Assembly: GCA_030737875.1 (NCBI GenBank)
Contig: CM060922.1
Span: forward strand, 300,195,456-300,259,455
Direction: 5' to 3'
DNA from: Allium sativum
Lineage: Eukaryota > Streptophyta > Magnoliopsida > Asparagales > Amaryllidaceae
DNA length: 64,000 nt
The notes under the pieces were generated by a model. It was not told where the DNA came from and searched no databases. It saw only the letters and a list, made by a program, of their open reading frames with translations. Below, one piece after another: positions 9,958 through 21,842 of the stretch. The number at the start of each line of letters is the position of its first letter. The first letter of the stretch is position 1. A program made the translations under genes and the position numbers.

Positions 9958-10920
9958 TGATTCCATCAGCTTAGAGTGGCTGAGGATAGTATTGATAAGA
10001 CTGCGTTTAGGACTCCAGATGGATTCTTTGAATGGCTAGTCATGTCGTTCGGTTTGACTAATGCACCCGCATACTTTGTTGATTTGATGAGTAGGGTGTT
10101 CAGGGAGTTCCTTAACAACTTTGTGGTTGTCTTCGTGGATGATATTCTGGTCTTCTCTAAGGACGAGGAAGAGCATGCTACACACCTCAAGGAGGTTATG
10201 GATACGCTTAGAGCTCATCAGTTGAAAGCCAAGTTCTCAAAATGCCATTTCTGGAGAAGGGAAGTTCGGTTCCTTGGGCATATAGTTTCTAAGCAAGGCA
10301 TAGCTGTGGATCCCGCTAAAGTGGTGGCGGTACAAGACTGGAAAGTTCCGAAGAATGCAAATGAAGTGAGAAGCTTTCTCGGTCTGGCAGGATTTTATAG
10401 GAAGTTCATTAAGGACTTCGCTAGGATTTCATCCCCTCTCACTAAGTTAACGAAGAAGAACTTAGTCTTTGCATGGGACTTAGAGTGTGATCTTGCTTTT
10501 CAAAGGCTCAAGAAAGCCCTCACCACAGCTCCAGTTCTAGCATTGCCCGATGGAGGGAAGTTGTTTACCGTGTACACCGATGCATGTGACACGGGATTAG
10601 GCGCTATCCTGATGCAGGAGGGGAAAGTGATATGCTTTGGGGGTAGGCAACTCAAAGTTCATGAGAAGAACCATCCCACTCATGATTTGGAGTTGGCGGC
10701 GATCGTCCTTGCACTCAAATCCTAGCGCCACTATCTTCTAGGCGAAAGGTTTGAGTTGTATACTGATCATAAGTCACTCAAGTACCTCTTCTTGCAGAAA
10801 GATTTGAATCTAAGGCAGTAAAGGTGGATGGAATTCTTGGCATCATATGACTTAGAGATATCTTATACCCCTGGCAAGGGTAATGTTGTGGCAGATGCGC
10901 TAAGCAGAAGAATGTTGACT
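9958..10920 (+). pseudogene. Element B RT palm/thumb and RNase H, three stops
   Basis: The palm has intact FVDD at 10132-10143, [10 protein letters not shown], and then [16 protein letters not shown] and [12 protein letters not shown]. RNase H follows with [12 protein letters not shown] (10579), [19 protein letters not shown] and YTPGKGNVVADALSRR. Stops at 10723 (Trp position before RHYLLGE) and 10819 (position of Gln in element A) break RNase H. Unlike A, the RT catalytic residues are all present. Confidence 0.9.
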
Positions 10921-11129
10921 TTGAGTCCCTTGTTTGTTGAGATGAAGAGCCTAGAGTTCTTGGCAACCTTTGATTTTGCACCTGCTATTGGGTCGATGAC
11001 TGGTTCGTTAGCATCCCTCGAGCTTAGACCTACACTTCTTGACCAAGTTGGGGCTTCACAGAGGGAAGACCCGCAGATAGTTGAGATCATGGACAAGTTG
11101 ATTCGGGGTGAGACGTCAAGTCACCTCGC

Positions 11130-12507
11130 TAGATATACTATTGATAGCAAGGGATGGCTAAGGCATGATGGAAGACTATGTGTCCTACGAGTGGGAGACT
11201 TAGTAAATAAAGTTCTTGAGGAGGCGCATCACTCGAGGATGACCATACATCCCGGAGGGGATAAGATGTACCGGGATATCAAGCGCATTTTCTTTTGGGA
11301 TGGGATGAAAAAGGATGTGGCAGAGTTTGTTTCTAGATGAATGGTTTGCCATCAAGTAAAGGCCGAGTCGAAGAAGCCCGGTGGGCTACTACATCCATTG
11401 GAGGTCCTGCTATGGAAGTTGGAAAGTATCTCTATGGATTTCGTGGATGGATTGCCGAGATCAAGGAAGGGGAATACTAGCATATGGGTCATAGTGGATA
11501 GACTCACGAAGAGCGCCCATTTTATTCCGGTAAAGAGCAAGAGGACCGCATCATGGCTAGCATCTGTTTATCTTCGAGAGATAGTACGATTGCATGGAGT
11601 TCCTTCTAGCATAGTCAGCGATCATGACCCAATCTTCACTAGCCAATTTTGGAATAGTTTGCAAGAAGCGATGGGTACGCGATTGAATCTAAGTACGGCC
11701 TATCACCCACAGACAGATGGCCAGACCGAAAGGGTGAATAGGGTACTAGAAGATCTGTTGAGGCTATGCATTCTTGACTTTGGGGGAACTTAGGAAGACC
11801 ACCTTCCTCTCGTAGAGTTTGCTTACAATAACAGCTACCAAGCAAGCATAGGGATGGTACCATTCGAAGCATTATATGGGAGGCCGTGCAAGTCACCAAC
11901 ATGCTGGTGGGAGACGACGGATAAGCTTATACTTGGGCCCGACATGATAAGGGACACATCCGAGAAGGTTGAGTTGATTCGAAGGCGGATGAAAACGTCC
12001 CAAGACAGACAGAAATCCTATGCAGACAAGCGAAGGACAGACTTAGAGTTTGAAGTTGGAGATATGGTCTTTGTGAAGGTTTCTCCTTTGCGAAATGTGG
12101 TTCGGTTTGGAGTAGTTGGGAAGCTGGCACCAAGGTTCGTAGGACCCTTCCCTATCATAGAGAGGATTGGGAAGATGGCTTATAAGGTGGAATTGCCCGA
12201 GAAGCTGGCTGGAGTGCACAATGTTTTTCATGTCTCGCATCTCCGAAAGTGCCTACATGAGTTAGCCGAGGAAGTTGAGCCTAGCATTCTTGAAGACATG
12301 GAGGTAGAAAAAGAGGCAACTTTGAGGCGAGCTCCGATTCGTATCTTGGGAACGGAGATCGAGAAGCTGAGAAATTGAGAAGTCAAGTTAGTAAAGGTTC
12401 AGTGGAGTGAAGCTGATGAAGATGCAACTTGGGAAACCGAGGAGAAGATACGTGGGCTTTATCCATTCCTTTTTGAGGGTACATTCTCAATCTCTTTTCC
12501 TAGTTAG
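11130..12507 (+). pseudogene. Element B integrase with chromodomain-like C-terminus, three stops
   Basis: The zinc domain (HHSRMTIHPGG, 11227 on) has its first CxxC cysteine replaced by TGA (11338). The catalytic core keeps D (11437), D (11620) and E (11728). A stop at 11791 replaces the Trp before EDHLPLVEFAYNN. The C-terminal part includes FVGPFPIIERIG and HNVFHVSHLRKC. The last stretch, EVKLVKVQWSEADEDATWE to the stop at 12505, resembles the type II chromodomain-like tail of Tekay-type elements, which is thought to steer integration into heterochromatin. A stop at 12376 separates this tail from the core. Confidence 0.9.
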
Positions 12508-13070
12508 CATATCTTTCTTTTGCTATCCACGTTTTTCTTGTTATCTCGTTAACCTTGTCATGAGAACCTTAGGTAGAAACCCTTTGGATGAAACATGTAT
12601 TTGAAACATGTTATGCTTGATGTTTGCAAGTGGTTGCAAGTGTTTGCAAGTGGATACTCGTGGATGCATGATACACATTAGGCACTAAGATCGGCTCACA
12701 CACTTTCATATTGCATATGCATGAGTGCTTATACTTATTCATGGTTGAAACTTGTTATGCTATCACGTGGATGTTGCATATGGATGAATGTTATGTGCAC
12801 TCATGTAGAGATTATGAATTATGTTAGGAATTTGCATACATATGGACTCATTTCACTAACATACCTTGCATTAAGGAGGTTTACTGAATCAGTAACCGCC
12901 TGATTTTCGCATTAGATAAGTACATATACACACACCTTTCGCATATGATCATACATCATTTAGAATCTTTTAAGGACAATGACTGCTCGTGGATGATGTT
13001 TTGAGTAGATGGATGATGGATGGTAGGATACTTTCTTCCTAACTTGAAGATTTCGGGGACAAAATCCTTT
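12508..13070 (+). other. Element B 3' untranslated spacer
   Basis: This spacer is non-coding. It contains three TTGCAAGTG copies (12628-12652) and a hairpin at 12875-12900, with GGAGGTTTACTGA facing TCAGTAACCGCC. Both features recur on the other strand in element D (37354-37393, 37115-37141). Confidence 0.7.
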
Positions 13071-13083
13071 AAGGTGGGGAGAA
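13071..13083 (+). other. Element B polypurine tract
   Basis: AAGGTGGGGAGAA directly precedes the 3' LTR (13084). It is the expected primer for plus-strand DNA synthesis. Confidence 0.85.
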
Positions 13084-15917
13084 TGTAACAACCCGTATTT
13101 TGAATAACATGTTATAACATAAATCAAGGCAGAATTAAACGATAAAATATGAATCATGGGAAACGGGCTGTTCCATTGCGTTCGTCTCGGAAAAATACGC
13201 GAAATAGAGTCCGAGTTTTCGAAAATCAGAGTCCGTATGACCAAGTTATGGCCCGTCAAAGTTTTCAAAAAGTTTCAAGTTCAAAAACAGTTCAAATTTG
13301 AATTCAGAATTCAAATTCAGCCCTAGCAGGATAGGCGGGAAAATTCCCGCCAGCCCCAAGTCAACTAGGGAGTCGACTTGGGAGTAGACACACCCCAGGT
13401 GGTGTCGACTGCCCAGTCGACACCCCTGTCGACTTGGGTGGTCGGCCAGTTTGGCCTGGTGCACCTGTTTTGGCTCTTGGGTCTTGTTTTGTTGGCTAGT
13501 GACGTGATTTGATGGCTCAGATCTGAATTAGGGTTAATCCTATAGCCTAAACTAACCTAAACTTCTATAAAAAGACCCTAAGACCTAGCCTAAACCCACA
13601 CAAATCAATCCTACAACTAAATTATGCTAAAATGCTTCTTAATCATGGCCTCCACCTTCATATCATGGCCTCCGTCTTCATCTTGAGAGCTTCTAAGGCA
13701 AAAAGGAGCCATCTTTCTTCATCAAATCAAAGGAGCTACTTATTCTCAAGGCTATTTGTGTTGCTACATCATTCCTAGAGCTTCTACAACGTCTCTATCT
13801 TGTTCTATTTGGTTTCTAGATCTCATAGCCGCGATTTGTAAGCCTCACTCTACTCTTAGATTTAAACTATAAAGTTAATATGATCATGTAGCAAGTTGAA
13901 ATGAGACTTTTGGGTATAATACTTGTCTTGGGGGCCATATTTGTATGCATAGATCCATTTATGACTCTTTTGATCTATGATTGTGTCACTATCATGAACC
14001 TAGTATCATTTACCTTGATTTTTGGGTAGAAAGCTAGGAGCTTTATTTGGTGGTTATGCATAATACAGCATAGAACTTGGTAGTTATGCATAATGCAACA
14101 TAGATCCTTTCATAACCTTGATGTTAACTCGCATATGATCTTGAACTATATGCTAATCACAAGTTATCACCCTATGTTAACTATGACCATGTTATCACCT
14201 ATTTGCTAAGTTGATGTCATACATGTTTTGAGGCCAATAATGCCATATGCTAGTTGTGATGAACACCTTTGCCTCATATATCACCATGTTAAACTTGTGA
14301 TAGACTTTGCCACTTTATGCCTAACTTATCATATCATTATGTTCCCCCTTTTGATCTATTTGTGTTGATGCGAACTTACGTGCGATGGGGTTACGTTATG
14401 GGTAAACTTAAATGACATGAAACATGACTTGAAAATATGACAAGTGATTATGCTTGAAAACATGAACGTGGACATGACATGTAGAAAACATGAAAGTGGC
14501 CAACTCGAGGTTGGGTTGAGTTTGTAGCATAAATCTACCCGGAACCGATCGGCTTAACTATTGGCTACAAACAATAGGACCCAATGTGAGTAGTTGGTCA
14601 TATCGCACTTAAAACCCGAGGTTAGACTAGGTTGTGGTGTAAAGCTACCCGGACCCGCCCGGCTTAACTAGTAACCACAACAAAGTCTAATGTGAGAGGT
14701 TGGGGTGTATTAAGTTAATTAATGCCACATGGTAGGGTTAAATCATGGACCACTTGAATACTTAACCAATTAAACACGATGGATTGTTGGGGTTAAGTCA
14801 TGAACCACTTGGGTAGACTTAACCAACTTGATACATGGTTTGGATAGGGTTAACCACACTTAACCCATTAGAAACCCTAGTTTGCGGGGCCCTTTTCAGC
14901 AGTAACCCACCAGGGAGTATCGGGATACCCTAGGGACTAGGCTAAGGGTGGGGCACGATTACTGGGCTGATTGTAAGTGACCAAAAGGGACGGCTAGGTA
15001 GGTGCACCATTGTAGATTCCAGCGGACTATGGTCGTGCACATAGTCCGAGGATGAAAGACAGACATGGGCACCAGTAGGCTTGGACTGTGCGTGCTTGTT
15101 TTGTGTCAGTGGTTGGCACCCTAGGGCCTGGATACACCCTAGGGTGGACCTTGCACAGTCAACTACATCTCGCGGTTGGGCCGTATGACACCGACACTTG
15201 ACGTCTTAGGCTTATAGGGAGCCGATCGACTAGACCGTGTAGTTGGACCTTGATTTAGGTCATCTCACGATGTTGGGCCAATTTTGGGCCAAGGGATCAT
15301 TTCTTGTTTATACTTGACATGGATTAGGATACTAGTACACTTGGTGCAACTTAACCTTGTATATGCGATGCCACACTTGATCTATCTTGTTAACTTTTCA
15401 CCATGCCAGTTTAGTTATCATCCTATGTTTCATCTCTATTTTACATTTCTGGTTAACTTTATTAGTTTTTAAACTAATAGTAGGTAGGACTTACCAGTCT
15501 TTTTGACTGACCTGTTTTCCTTTCGCCTCTTTTCTTCCGTTTCCCCCCCACAGGTTCTCAGGGTAGGAACACTAGCACCTAGCTTGGATCTTTAGCTTGC
15601 TTTCTGGATAGCTCATGTATGGTTTGGACTTGAGCTCGCTATGGCTTTACCACGTCTACTTTGGGGATAGTTTACTTTATGTTATTTCCAGTTTTCAGTT
15701 TATGTTTCTAGACTTGTAGTAGTTGGAAAATAATGACTATGTACTTTGATGTAACTTGACTATGGTTTTGAAATAGTAATTTTATCCGCTGCTTTATTTA
15801 CTCTGTTTTACTCATATGTTCAGTCTTGTGATATCTTCATGCATGTTTACCTTGTCCAACACCCCTCCAAAGCTAGTGTACTTACAAGAGTGACCCTGGT
15901 GGAGGTGGGGTGTTACA
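13084..15917 (+). repeat. Element B 3' LTR (2834 bp)
   Basis: It matches 5072-7913 along its length with scattered substitutions and small indels. The TATA box is at 13566-13574, the stem-loop pair at 14511-14584 and 14622-14690, and the closed conserved block at 14897-14969. Confidence 0.95.
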
Positions 15918-17086
15918 ATAAGGGTCGTTCGAACATACATTGAAGGATCGGTCGAACATGTATCATCGTGTCGGTCGAACATCGTTATACCATCATTGGG
16001 TCGGTCGGACACCATAGGTCGGTCGAACATCGCATATAGGGTCGGTCGCTCGACCTATAGCCTGCACCAATTTTCCAGCAAATCATTTTCGCCTCTCGAC
16101 AGCGTTTTCGACCGTTCAAACTTCACTAATCAATCATAGATCATACCAAATATTTATAACAATTTATAGGTTCAATCAAAAAGATCAAAACATCAATCAC
16201 ATAGGTTATTTTAGATCAAACATACCCAAAATCCATGATTTTCCCCTTAATCCCCTTAACCATGTTTAACTATAGGATTAGCAAACTTAATCCAAATTAA
16301 CCCAAATTTTTACCTATGACATAAAATAATATTTTTAAATTTTTAATTTTTTTTACATATTTTTCCAGATTTTTATGATGCATAATTTCGCTAATTATCA
16401 CTAATCACCCTTAATTAGCCGTAATTAGTGTAAAAACATGCAAATCACTCATCTTAGCCACAAATAAATTTCAGATCTGAAACTCTAACTGATTTAGCAT
16501 GGATCTCGATGTATTCTAGCAGCTCTATCTCAATTTCTATGCTAATCCGCCTTAGTTTGATGTATTTTTCGCTAATATGTGATTAGAAAGTGATTAATGA
16601 TGAATTTAGAAGGTGGAGGCCATTACTAGGGTTAGAAGAATGTTTGTGGTGGCTGAGAAAATGAAAAGGAATCATTCTCTAACTCCTTTCAGCCCTCCCA
16701 TAACCCTAATCCCGAAATGGGTTATGAGCCTAGTTGCTAATCACCCTATTAAGCCCGATTAAGTTGTTTTTCACCTTCCAAACCTTATTTCAGCCATATC
16801 TCCCAAACAGTAAGTCCATTTGATTAATATGACCACTCTACGAAAAGGTAAACCATCATCTGAATCCAATGGAAGTGGTTTTAGGTCAAAACTCCTTACC
16901 AATCAAAAGTTATAGGTGAAACAAGATTCTCCAAAGGAAAAACGATCATTTAAAATTCGGCAAAAATCATGAATGTGGGAAATGTCGCCAATAGTTGTTT
17001 GCCAAAGTTGCACGACCATGAGACTTCATACAAAAATTAAATAAATATTCTACGGTCCTCCGATACGTAGAATGCGGGTCGTTACA
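15918..17086 (-). repeat. Element A 5' LTR, right piece
   Basis: This is the continuation of 3832-5071 after element B. The first five bases are B's target duplication. The repeat array continues to about 16060. TATTTATA at 16151-16158 is a possible minus-strand TATA box (weak). The LTR ends CGGGTCGTTACA at 17086, the inverted counterpart of the other tip. Confidence 0.8.
15923..16060. repeat. GGTCGGTCGAACAT array in LTR A, right half
   Basis: About six further copies of the motif at 4884-5071 are present, including GGTCGGTCGAACAT with few changes. Joined across B, the array has about 13 units over roughly 325 bp. Confidence 0.8.
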
Positions 17087-20000
17087 ATACTTATATCAAG
17101 AATTCCACGCTGTATACACAAAATTTTAAGTTTCTTTATACTAAATCATGTTCGATTTATAACCATTTTCCAACTGAATGAAGCTAATGCATTTATGGAC
17201 TTATAAATTTATGTAAATGTCAACTGATATGCGCATTAATCTCATTAATGAAAGTTATGTTCCAATTGGGCTCAACTGCACTACTCCCATAACAAAATTC
17301 ACTAGTGTTTTGTTGTAATGGAAGCATTTAAAAACTGCTGGTTTCACGTACTGTACTAAGAACCTTAAAAAATACCATGAATTAAACAACAATGAGTAGC
17401 TAAAAGTAGGCACAATGTCAAGTAACGCAATAGCCATGTTCATTAAGTACATCATCCATATTGATACACAGCCACTTTAATTGTTATCACTATGAATACG
17501 TGGTCGTAATTTTCACCTCCTAGATACTAAGCCAGTAAAATTTGTTTTTCCAATACTTTGGAAGCTAAAAAATTACGTCTTTAAAAAAACCCTAGTCCAA
17601 ACAAATTAAGTAATCTTTGGAAACGTACCATTTGCATACGTGCTTCTGTTCCGCAACTCTTTTACAAATGAAATAATGTAGAAAATTTAGAATTGCTTTC
17701 AAAAAAACATAGAAAATTTAGAAAGAACCAAGGTCGGTAATGCAGAACAAAACAACCAATATAAACCAATAGAAGTTGAGATTTCACCTCATTTTTTCTC
17801 AGTTTTTCAGATCCAAACAAAACACATCAATGATAACATCACGGTCAAATCACATAATTTATAGAATAAATAAAGTAGAGTTATTCACAGGTATATGGTC
17901 ATTTCATGGAAAATGGTAGGCTCAATTTGGGATATTTTCTCAAACAACCAATTTTGTTTCACATGTAACAAAGAAAATACTCATATCCTGCAACAGGAGA
18001 ATTGAAAATTAGAAAAAAAAAGTGAAAATACTCAATCGTATATCATGTATAATATAAATATATTATAGATAAGTCAAACTATACTTTCAACACTATAGCA
18101 AAAAATAATAATTTTACAGTATCCAATTAGTCGTCAAAAACAGGAATTTAGTATTCTATATCCCATTAACCTACCGAAGCTGGACTGATAAATTCCATTG
18201 ACAATTCCCTTTCATTTAAATATATACAGCAAAATAGTTGGAGTTATCTTAGCCCCTCAAGTAGTTATATATCTTTAGTTCATGGCTCCCAGTGATAATC
18301 ATAAATTTGATAGTGATTTAATTACAAAAGAAGACTTTCTTAAAAGTATCTTGCAAAAATATGCCTCAGTCAGAATTTATTATAATAAAAAGATCTCATT
18401 GAGGGGCAATGCATAACCGATAATGAAATTTATGATTTTCTTCTTTAGAATTCGTACATTCTATGTCAAGATAAGATGATGCCTAAATTTAGTAATAAGT
18501 TATAATGTAGACCTATTTGTGTAATATTTTACTTAAGGTGGCTCAACTACAAAATGAATACTAAAATTAACACTTTTGATCTTTATTAATTAGTTTAATT
18601 TCACTTGAAAGTACTAAAATATTGAATCAAAACCTCTATTCTAAATCTTGGAACTATCTGATGACACGATTCAATATATTTTTTGGCATTAATGGTTAAA
18701 ATGGAGCCCAACCTTCCCACCATGGAAAGATTTCTATTATGGATCACTATTTTATTAGCCACAAATTAAGCCTTACCAAACGGTATGTATACGTAAACCA
18801 TTATCCAAATTGAGAATTGATTATTTTATAGATTGTTTCAATTCGGATGAACCAAGCCAATTATGGAATAGTATACTTTTAACTATTTTATGATATAAGT
18901 GAAATGGTCGAGTTCCTGGAATAGATGGAGATATAAGAAGTAATGAAAGGAATTACGTTTTTGTGAAAGAAAAAGAAGAATTAGTATTCAGAAGGCATGA
19001 AAGTGAAAGTCGATTATTTTTGTAAAAGCAGTCAGTTGTCTATTTGACTTATTAGACATGTCTGGAGTGTATAAACTCGCTTAACTTATTAAAATAAACA
19101 TACATATCATTTCATGTATGTATCTAAGGGCTTGTTATAAGGCTATAATGTAAAATCTATTTCTCCAGCTGATAGTTTATATATTAACTGGAGGAAGTCA
19201 GGGTTGTATCAAACATTGAAGCCTCAGCAGTGCAATCTACGTGGCAGAAAATGGGACTCTAGAAGATTTTATATTCTACCAAGTTTTCACATTTATTCCA
19301 CTGACTTAATGTAAGTGTAAAAACCATTGACGTATAGTTTGGCTCCTCTTATATTTAAACTATAGTTAGCGTCATACATATGAAATTTTAAAGAATGTGT
19401 TAGATCGTTATTCTGTGTACTTTCAAATATTATCAAATACAGAAAAAAATTAACTAAATAATTTATAATTGGGATATCGTGCAACAAAGCTGCAATAACC
19501 TTTCTGTAAAGAAGAATTATAACCTTTGAATTGAATGAGGACAATAAATATTGGGCATTACGAATCACAATTTTTTAGAAAACGAAAGCTACGAATTTAC
19601 AGACCTTGTTTGCTACATGATAAAACATCATAATACTGTCTATATCTTGAAAAAAAGGAGGAATTACATATTGAGAAAAACATACAAAAGAAAATCCGCC
19701 GTAAACTTAAGCCAAAAGTTGTTTGAAGCATATAAATGAAACCAATGGAAGTTAGGAATGCTATGTTTTTGGTCAAAAAAAGATGAACTGACCTATAAAT
19801 TATTTGGATTTTCTATCATTTTGGGCAAAATCAGACATCATGGATGTTTAATTCCGTCTTAATTACAGAAAACATATAACATTTAGTACCATCTTAATTC
19901 AATTTTGAAACCAATAAAATACATTAAAATAGTATACCTACTCAGATTAATTTTGAAGGTAAAGCCATCTGCTGGTTGAAAGTACTACATATTTGTGATA

Positions 20001-21167
20001 CAAAAAACTAAAAGAAAGGAGAAAACAACAATTTGGTTGAGCAGATTATCAAGCCAGACTAAAAACTCTTAAACACCGCAAAAAATGAATTAACAACAAA
20101 ATTATACGGCAAGGGCTTCAAAAATCAAGCACCGTAATATGAACTGAAAATAGTTCAATGCCTTACCCCCATTAATAAAATATATTTTGGTGATAAATTA
20201 GTTGGTTAGACAAAGATTAGAGGTATCAAACTCCAAAACTAATATGGTCTACTATCAGTCCCATTAACAATCAAAATTCAAGAAAATGTTATTTTACCAG
20301 CTCGAAAAGGAAAAAATTAAATACTTGATAGTTACTACATAACAACTATTGTCGTTCCCTTATTATATTTCATAGAAGAGGGAAGATATAAATTCGCAGC
20401 AAAATTTAAGTCAGATCCACATAGATAATATGAAGTACACCAAGTTCAAATAATATAAGATGGAAAAAAAAGAAATCAACATTTATATGAATTTCCAAAT
20501 CTTTTAGTTTTCTTTTAAGGGAAGTAAAAGAATGGGAGACGACCATAACTTGTTGTGATTCAAAACCATTTCTTTTTTTCAATTCTGAGCATGTTTATTC
20601 GCTAAACCAGTAGATTCAATAGAACAAACATGGTTAAAATTAAATGGGAAACCTTGAATAAGTTGATTTCCAAAGACAAATAAAAAAACCGCCATTCTCA
20701 ATTATACAGTAAAAGAAAAAATAGGTGACCTAAGCTGAACAGATTATAAGCCTACAGAATATTCAGGAGGGAGGAAGCCGAACGACGACGTATAGTCTGT
20801 AGATGGAGTCGCCCTAGGAAAAACCGATGAAAAGGGGGAAAATGAGGAAGTGAGGATAGCTAGGGTTTATAGCGGAAAAGGTGTGAATGACAAAAATAGA
20901 TAAAGTCGCTATTGAGACTGCGGGCACTAAGGGAACGACTAGGCATGGAAGAAGATAGGAGAAAATGAAGGCGAAGGGGAAGAGGAGGAAATAAAAAGTA
21001 AGACAAGGGGCAAAAGGAAGGAACGCGAAATGTGATTCAGGAAAAAAAGATGACTCGGTAAACATTTACACGCGTCATGTGTCATGCTCATGAGAAGCCC
21101 TTGCAAAAATTAGAGGGGGCTTGAGAGTTGCCGAAATACAAACTCAGCTTTAATAGTATAATATAGA
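17087..21167 (-). mobile_element. Probable Helitron, 5' end at 21167; body without recognisable genes
   Basis: Read on the minus strand, the segment starts at 21167 with TCTATATTATACTATTAA directly after a host A. That is the TC start, in an A/T target, typical of plant Helitron 5' ends. Next to it, E's LTR homology begins abruptly. The first 400 bases on this strand are UTR-like, pyrimidine-rich, with AAACCCTAGC near 20860, as in captured plant gene leaders. The rest is AT-rich (17087-20700), with no ORF that I can support. The 3' end (CTRR with hairpin) is not seen and probably lies beyond element A, left of the window. It could instead be another kind of insertion. Confidence 0.4.
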
Positions 21168-21324
21168 TTTTCAGTATTACGATAATTCAATATACTCGAA
21201 ATTAAATCGTATTCGATTATTAAATTGATAACTCCATATAAAAATCCATTTATATTTTGGATTCAACATTTAAAACAATATTTAATGTTTTAAAATTAAT
21301 TGACCAAAAATCCGGGTTGTTACA
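21168..21324 (-). repeat. Element E 3' LTR, visible end
   Basis: It aligns with the end of the right LTR (about 61085-61251) and ends GGTTGTTACA. The remainder would lie on the far side of the Helitron and element A, outside the window. Confidence 0.75.
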
Positions 21325-21337
21325 TTCTTCCCCCCTT
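21325..21337 (-). other. Element E polypurine tract
   Basis: TTCTTCCCCCCTT on the plus strand is a purine tract on the minus strand, directly next to the LTR end. Together with the primer-binding site at 43803 it sets E's orientation. Confidence 0.75.
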
Positions 21338-21842
21338 AAAAGAATTTCGCCCCCGAAATTACTAAGGTAGAAAAATGCTACAAACCCATTACTTTTCAAA
21401 AACTTATTTATGTTGAAGCTCAACATTTCATGCTTCTAAAATTTTAGTTCCACAAACTTTTGGTTTTCACTCATATTACATAACATATATGCTTATATTC
21501 ATTTTATCTAAATGATTTACAACTAATATATTCACATCCATTTCATATTTCATTCGTATGTATTCATATCCATTCAAATTGATTCTATTCAATTTGTTTA
21601 CTTCGATTCATCTAACTTGCTTAAGTTAAATTTAAATTCCAAAATTCAAATTCCTGAGTTTTTTTATTTCAAATCCTTTAGAAATCACATAAATATATAC
21701 ATATATTTATTTCTAGCTCAAATTCAAAACATTTGAATTTTCAAACCAACTTGTTTTTTCAAATAAATTTCCATTAAAAACTTTTCTAAGGTAGCAATCC
21801 GTCACTTAGAAACTCAAAAATGATCACTGGTGAAGTTGTAGT
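21338..21842 (-). other. Element E interior, piece next to the 3' LTR
   Basis: AT-rich non-coding DNA; I see no domain. It ends with GTAGT (21838-21842), the duplication made by element C. Confidence 0.6.
21838..21842. repeat. Target site duplication of element C (left copy, GTAGT)
   Basis: GTAGT recurs at 33124-33128 directly after the other LTR. Confidence 0.93.

Larger units (their letters stand above)
8107..12507 (+). pseudogene. Element B Gag-Pol polyprotein frame with six in-frame stops
   Basis: One uninterrupted frame of 1466 codons runs from ATG 8107 ([18 protein letters not shown]) to TAG 12505. It has no frameshift but has stops at codons 618 (9958), 873 (10723), 905 (10819), 1078 (11338), 1229 (11791) and 1424 (12376). 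Domains in order are gag core (about 60-240), two CCHC knuckles (275-288, 298-311), protease DSGAS (Asp 362), RT with FVDD (aspartates 678-679), RNase H (first Asp 825), integrase (HH from 1041; D1111, D1172, E1208) and a chromodomain-like tail near the end. Asp-Glu spacing of 35 fits D,D(35)E. Stop 1078 falls on the first Cys of the integrase zinc CxxC pair. Two stops look like Trp TGG to TAG changes. The domains below are listed separately. Confidence 0.95.
5072..15917 (+). mobile_element. Element B: full-length Ty3/gypsy retrotransposon (Del/Tekay-like), inactive
   Basis: The element is 10,846 bp, with LTRs at 5072-7913 and 13084-15917, both starting TGTAAC and ending GTTACA. The 5-base target duplication ATAAG is exact on both sides (5067-5071, 15918-15922). 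A tRNA-iMet primer-binding site follows the 5' LTR, and a purine tract precedes the 3' LTR. The single polyprotein frame has the order gag, protease, RT, RNase H, integrase, chromodomain-like tail. That order and the roughly 2.8 kb LTRs fit the Del/Tekay chromovirus group (inference). Six in-frame stops make it non-functional. LTR differences look like a few percent by eye. It is inserted in the LTR of element A. Confidence 0.96.
1..17086 (-). mobile_element. Element A: decayed Ty3/gypsy retrotransposon, left end outside window, split by element B
   Basis: Read on the minus strand, the domain order is gag (to 3629), protease, RT, RNase H, integrase, cut off at base 1. This is the Ty3/gypsy order. 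The 5' LTR is at the right (3832-17086) and is interrupted by element B (5072-15917). The LTR tips are imperfect inverted repeats: TGTGATGGCCCG at the left, and the reverse complement of the right tip is TGTAACGACCCG. The primer-binding site next to the LTR is degenerate. Stops and frameshifts run through the coding part, so the copy is dead. Its 3' LTR and target duplication lie left of the window. The RNase H, integrase and gag sequences resemble chromovirus-type plant elements; the clade is inferred from memory of the family. Confidence 0.9.

Noticed and set aside
20814..21065. Minus-strand ORF of 83 codons, hydrophobic
   Set aside because: It overlaps a UTR-like pyrimidine-rich stretch inside the Helitron-like segment; hydrophobicity follows from CTT/TTC-rich composition.
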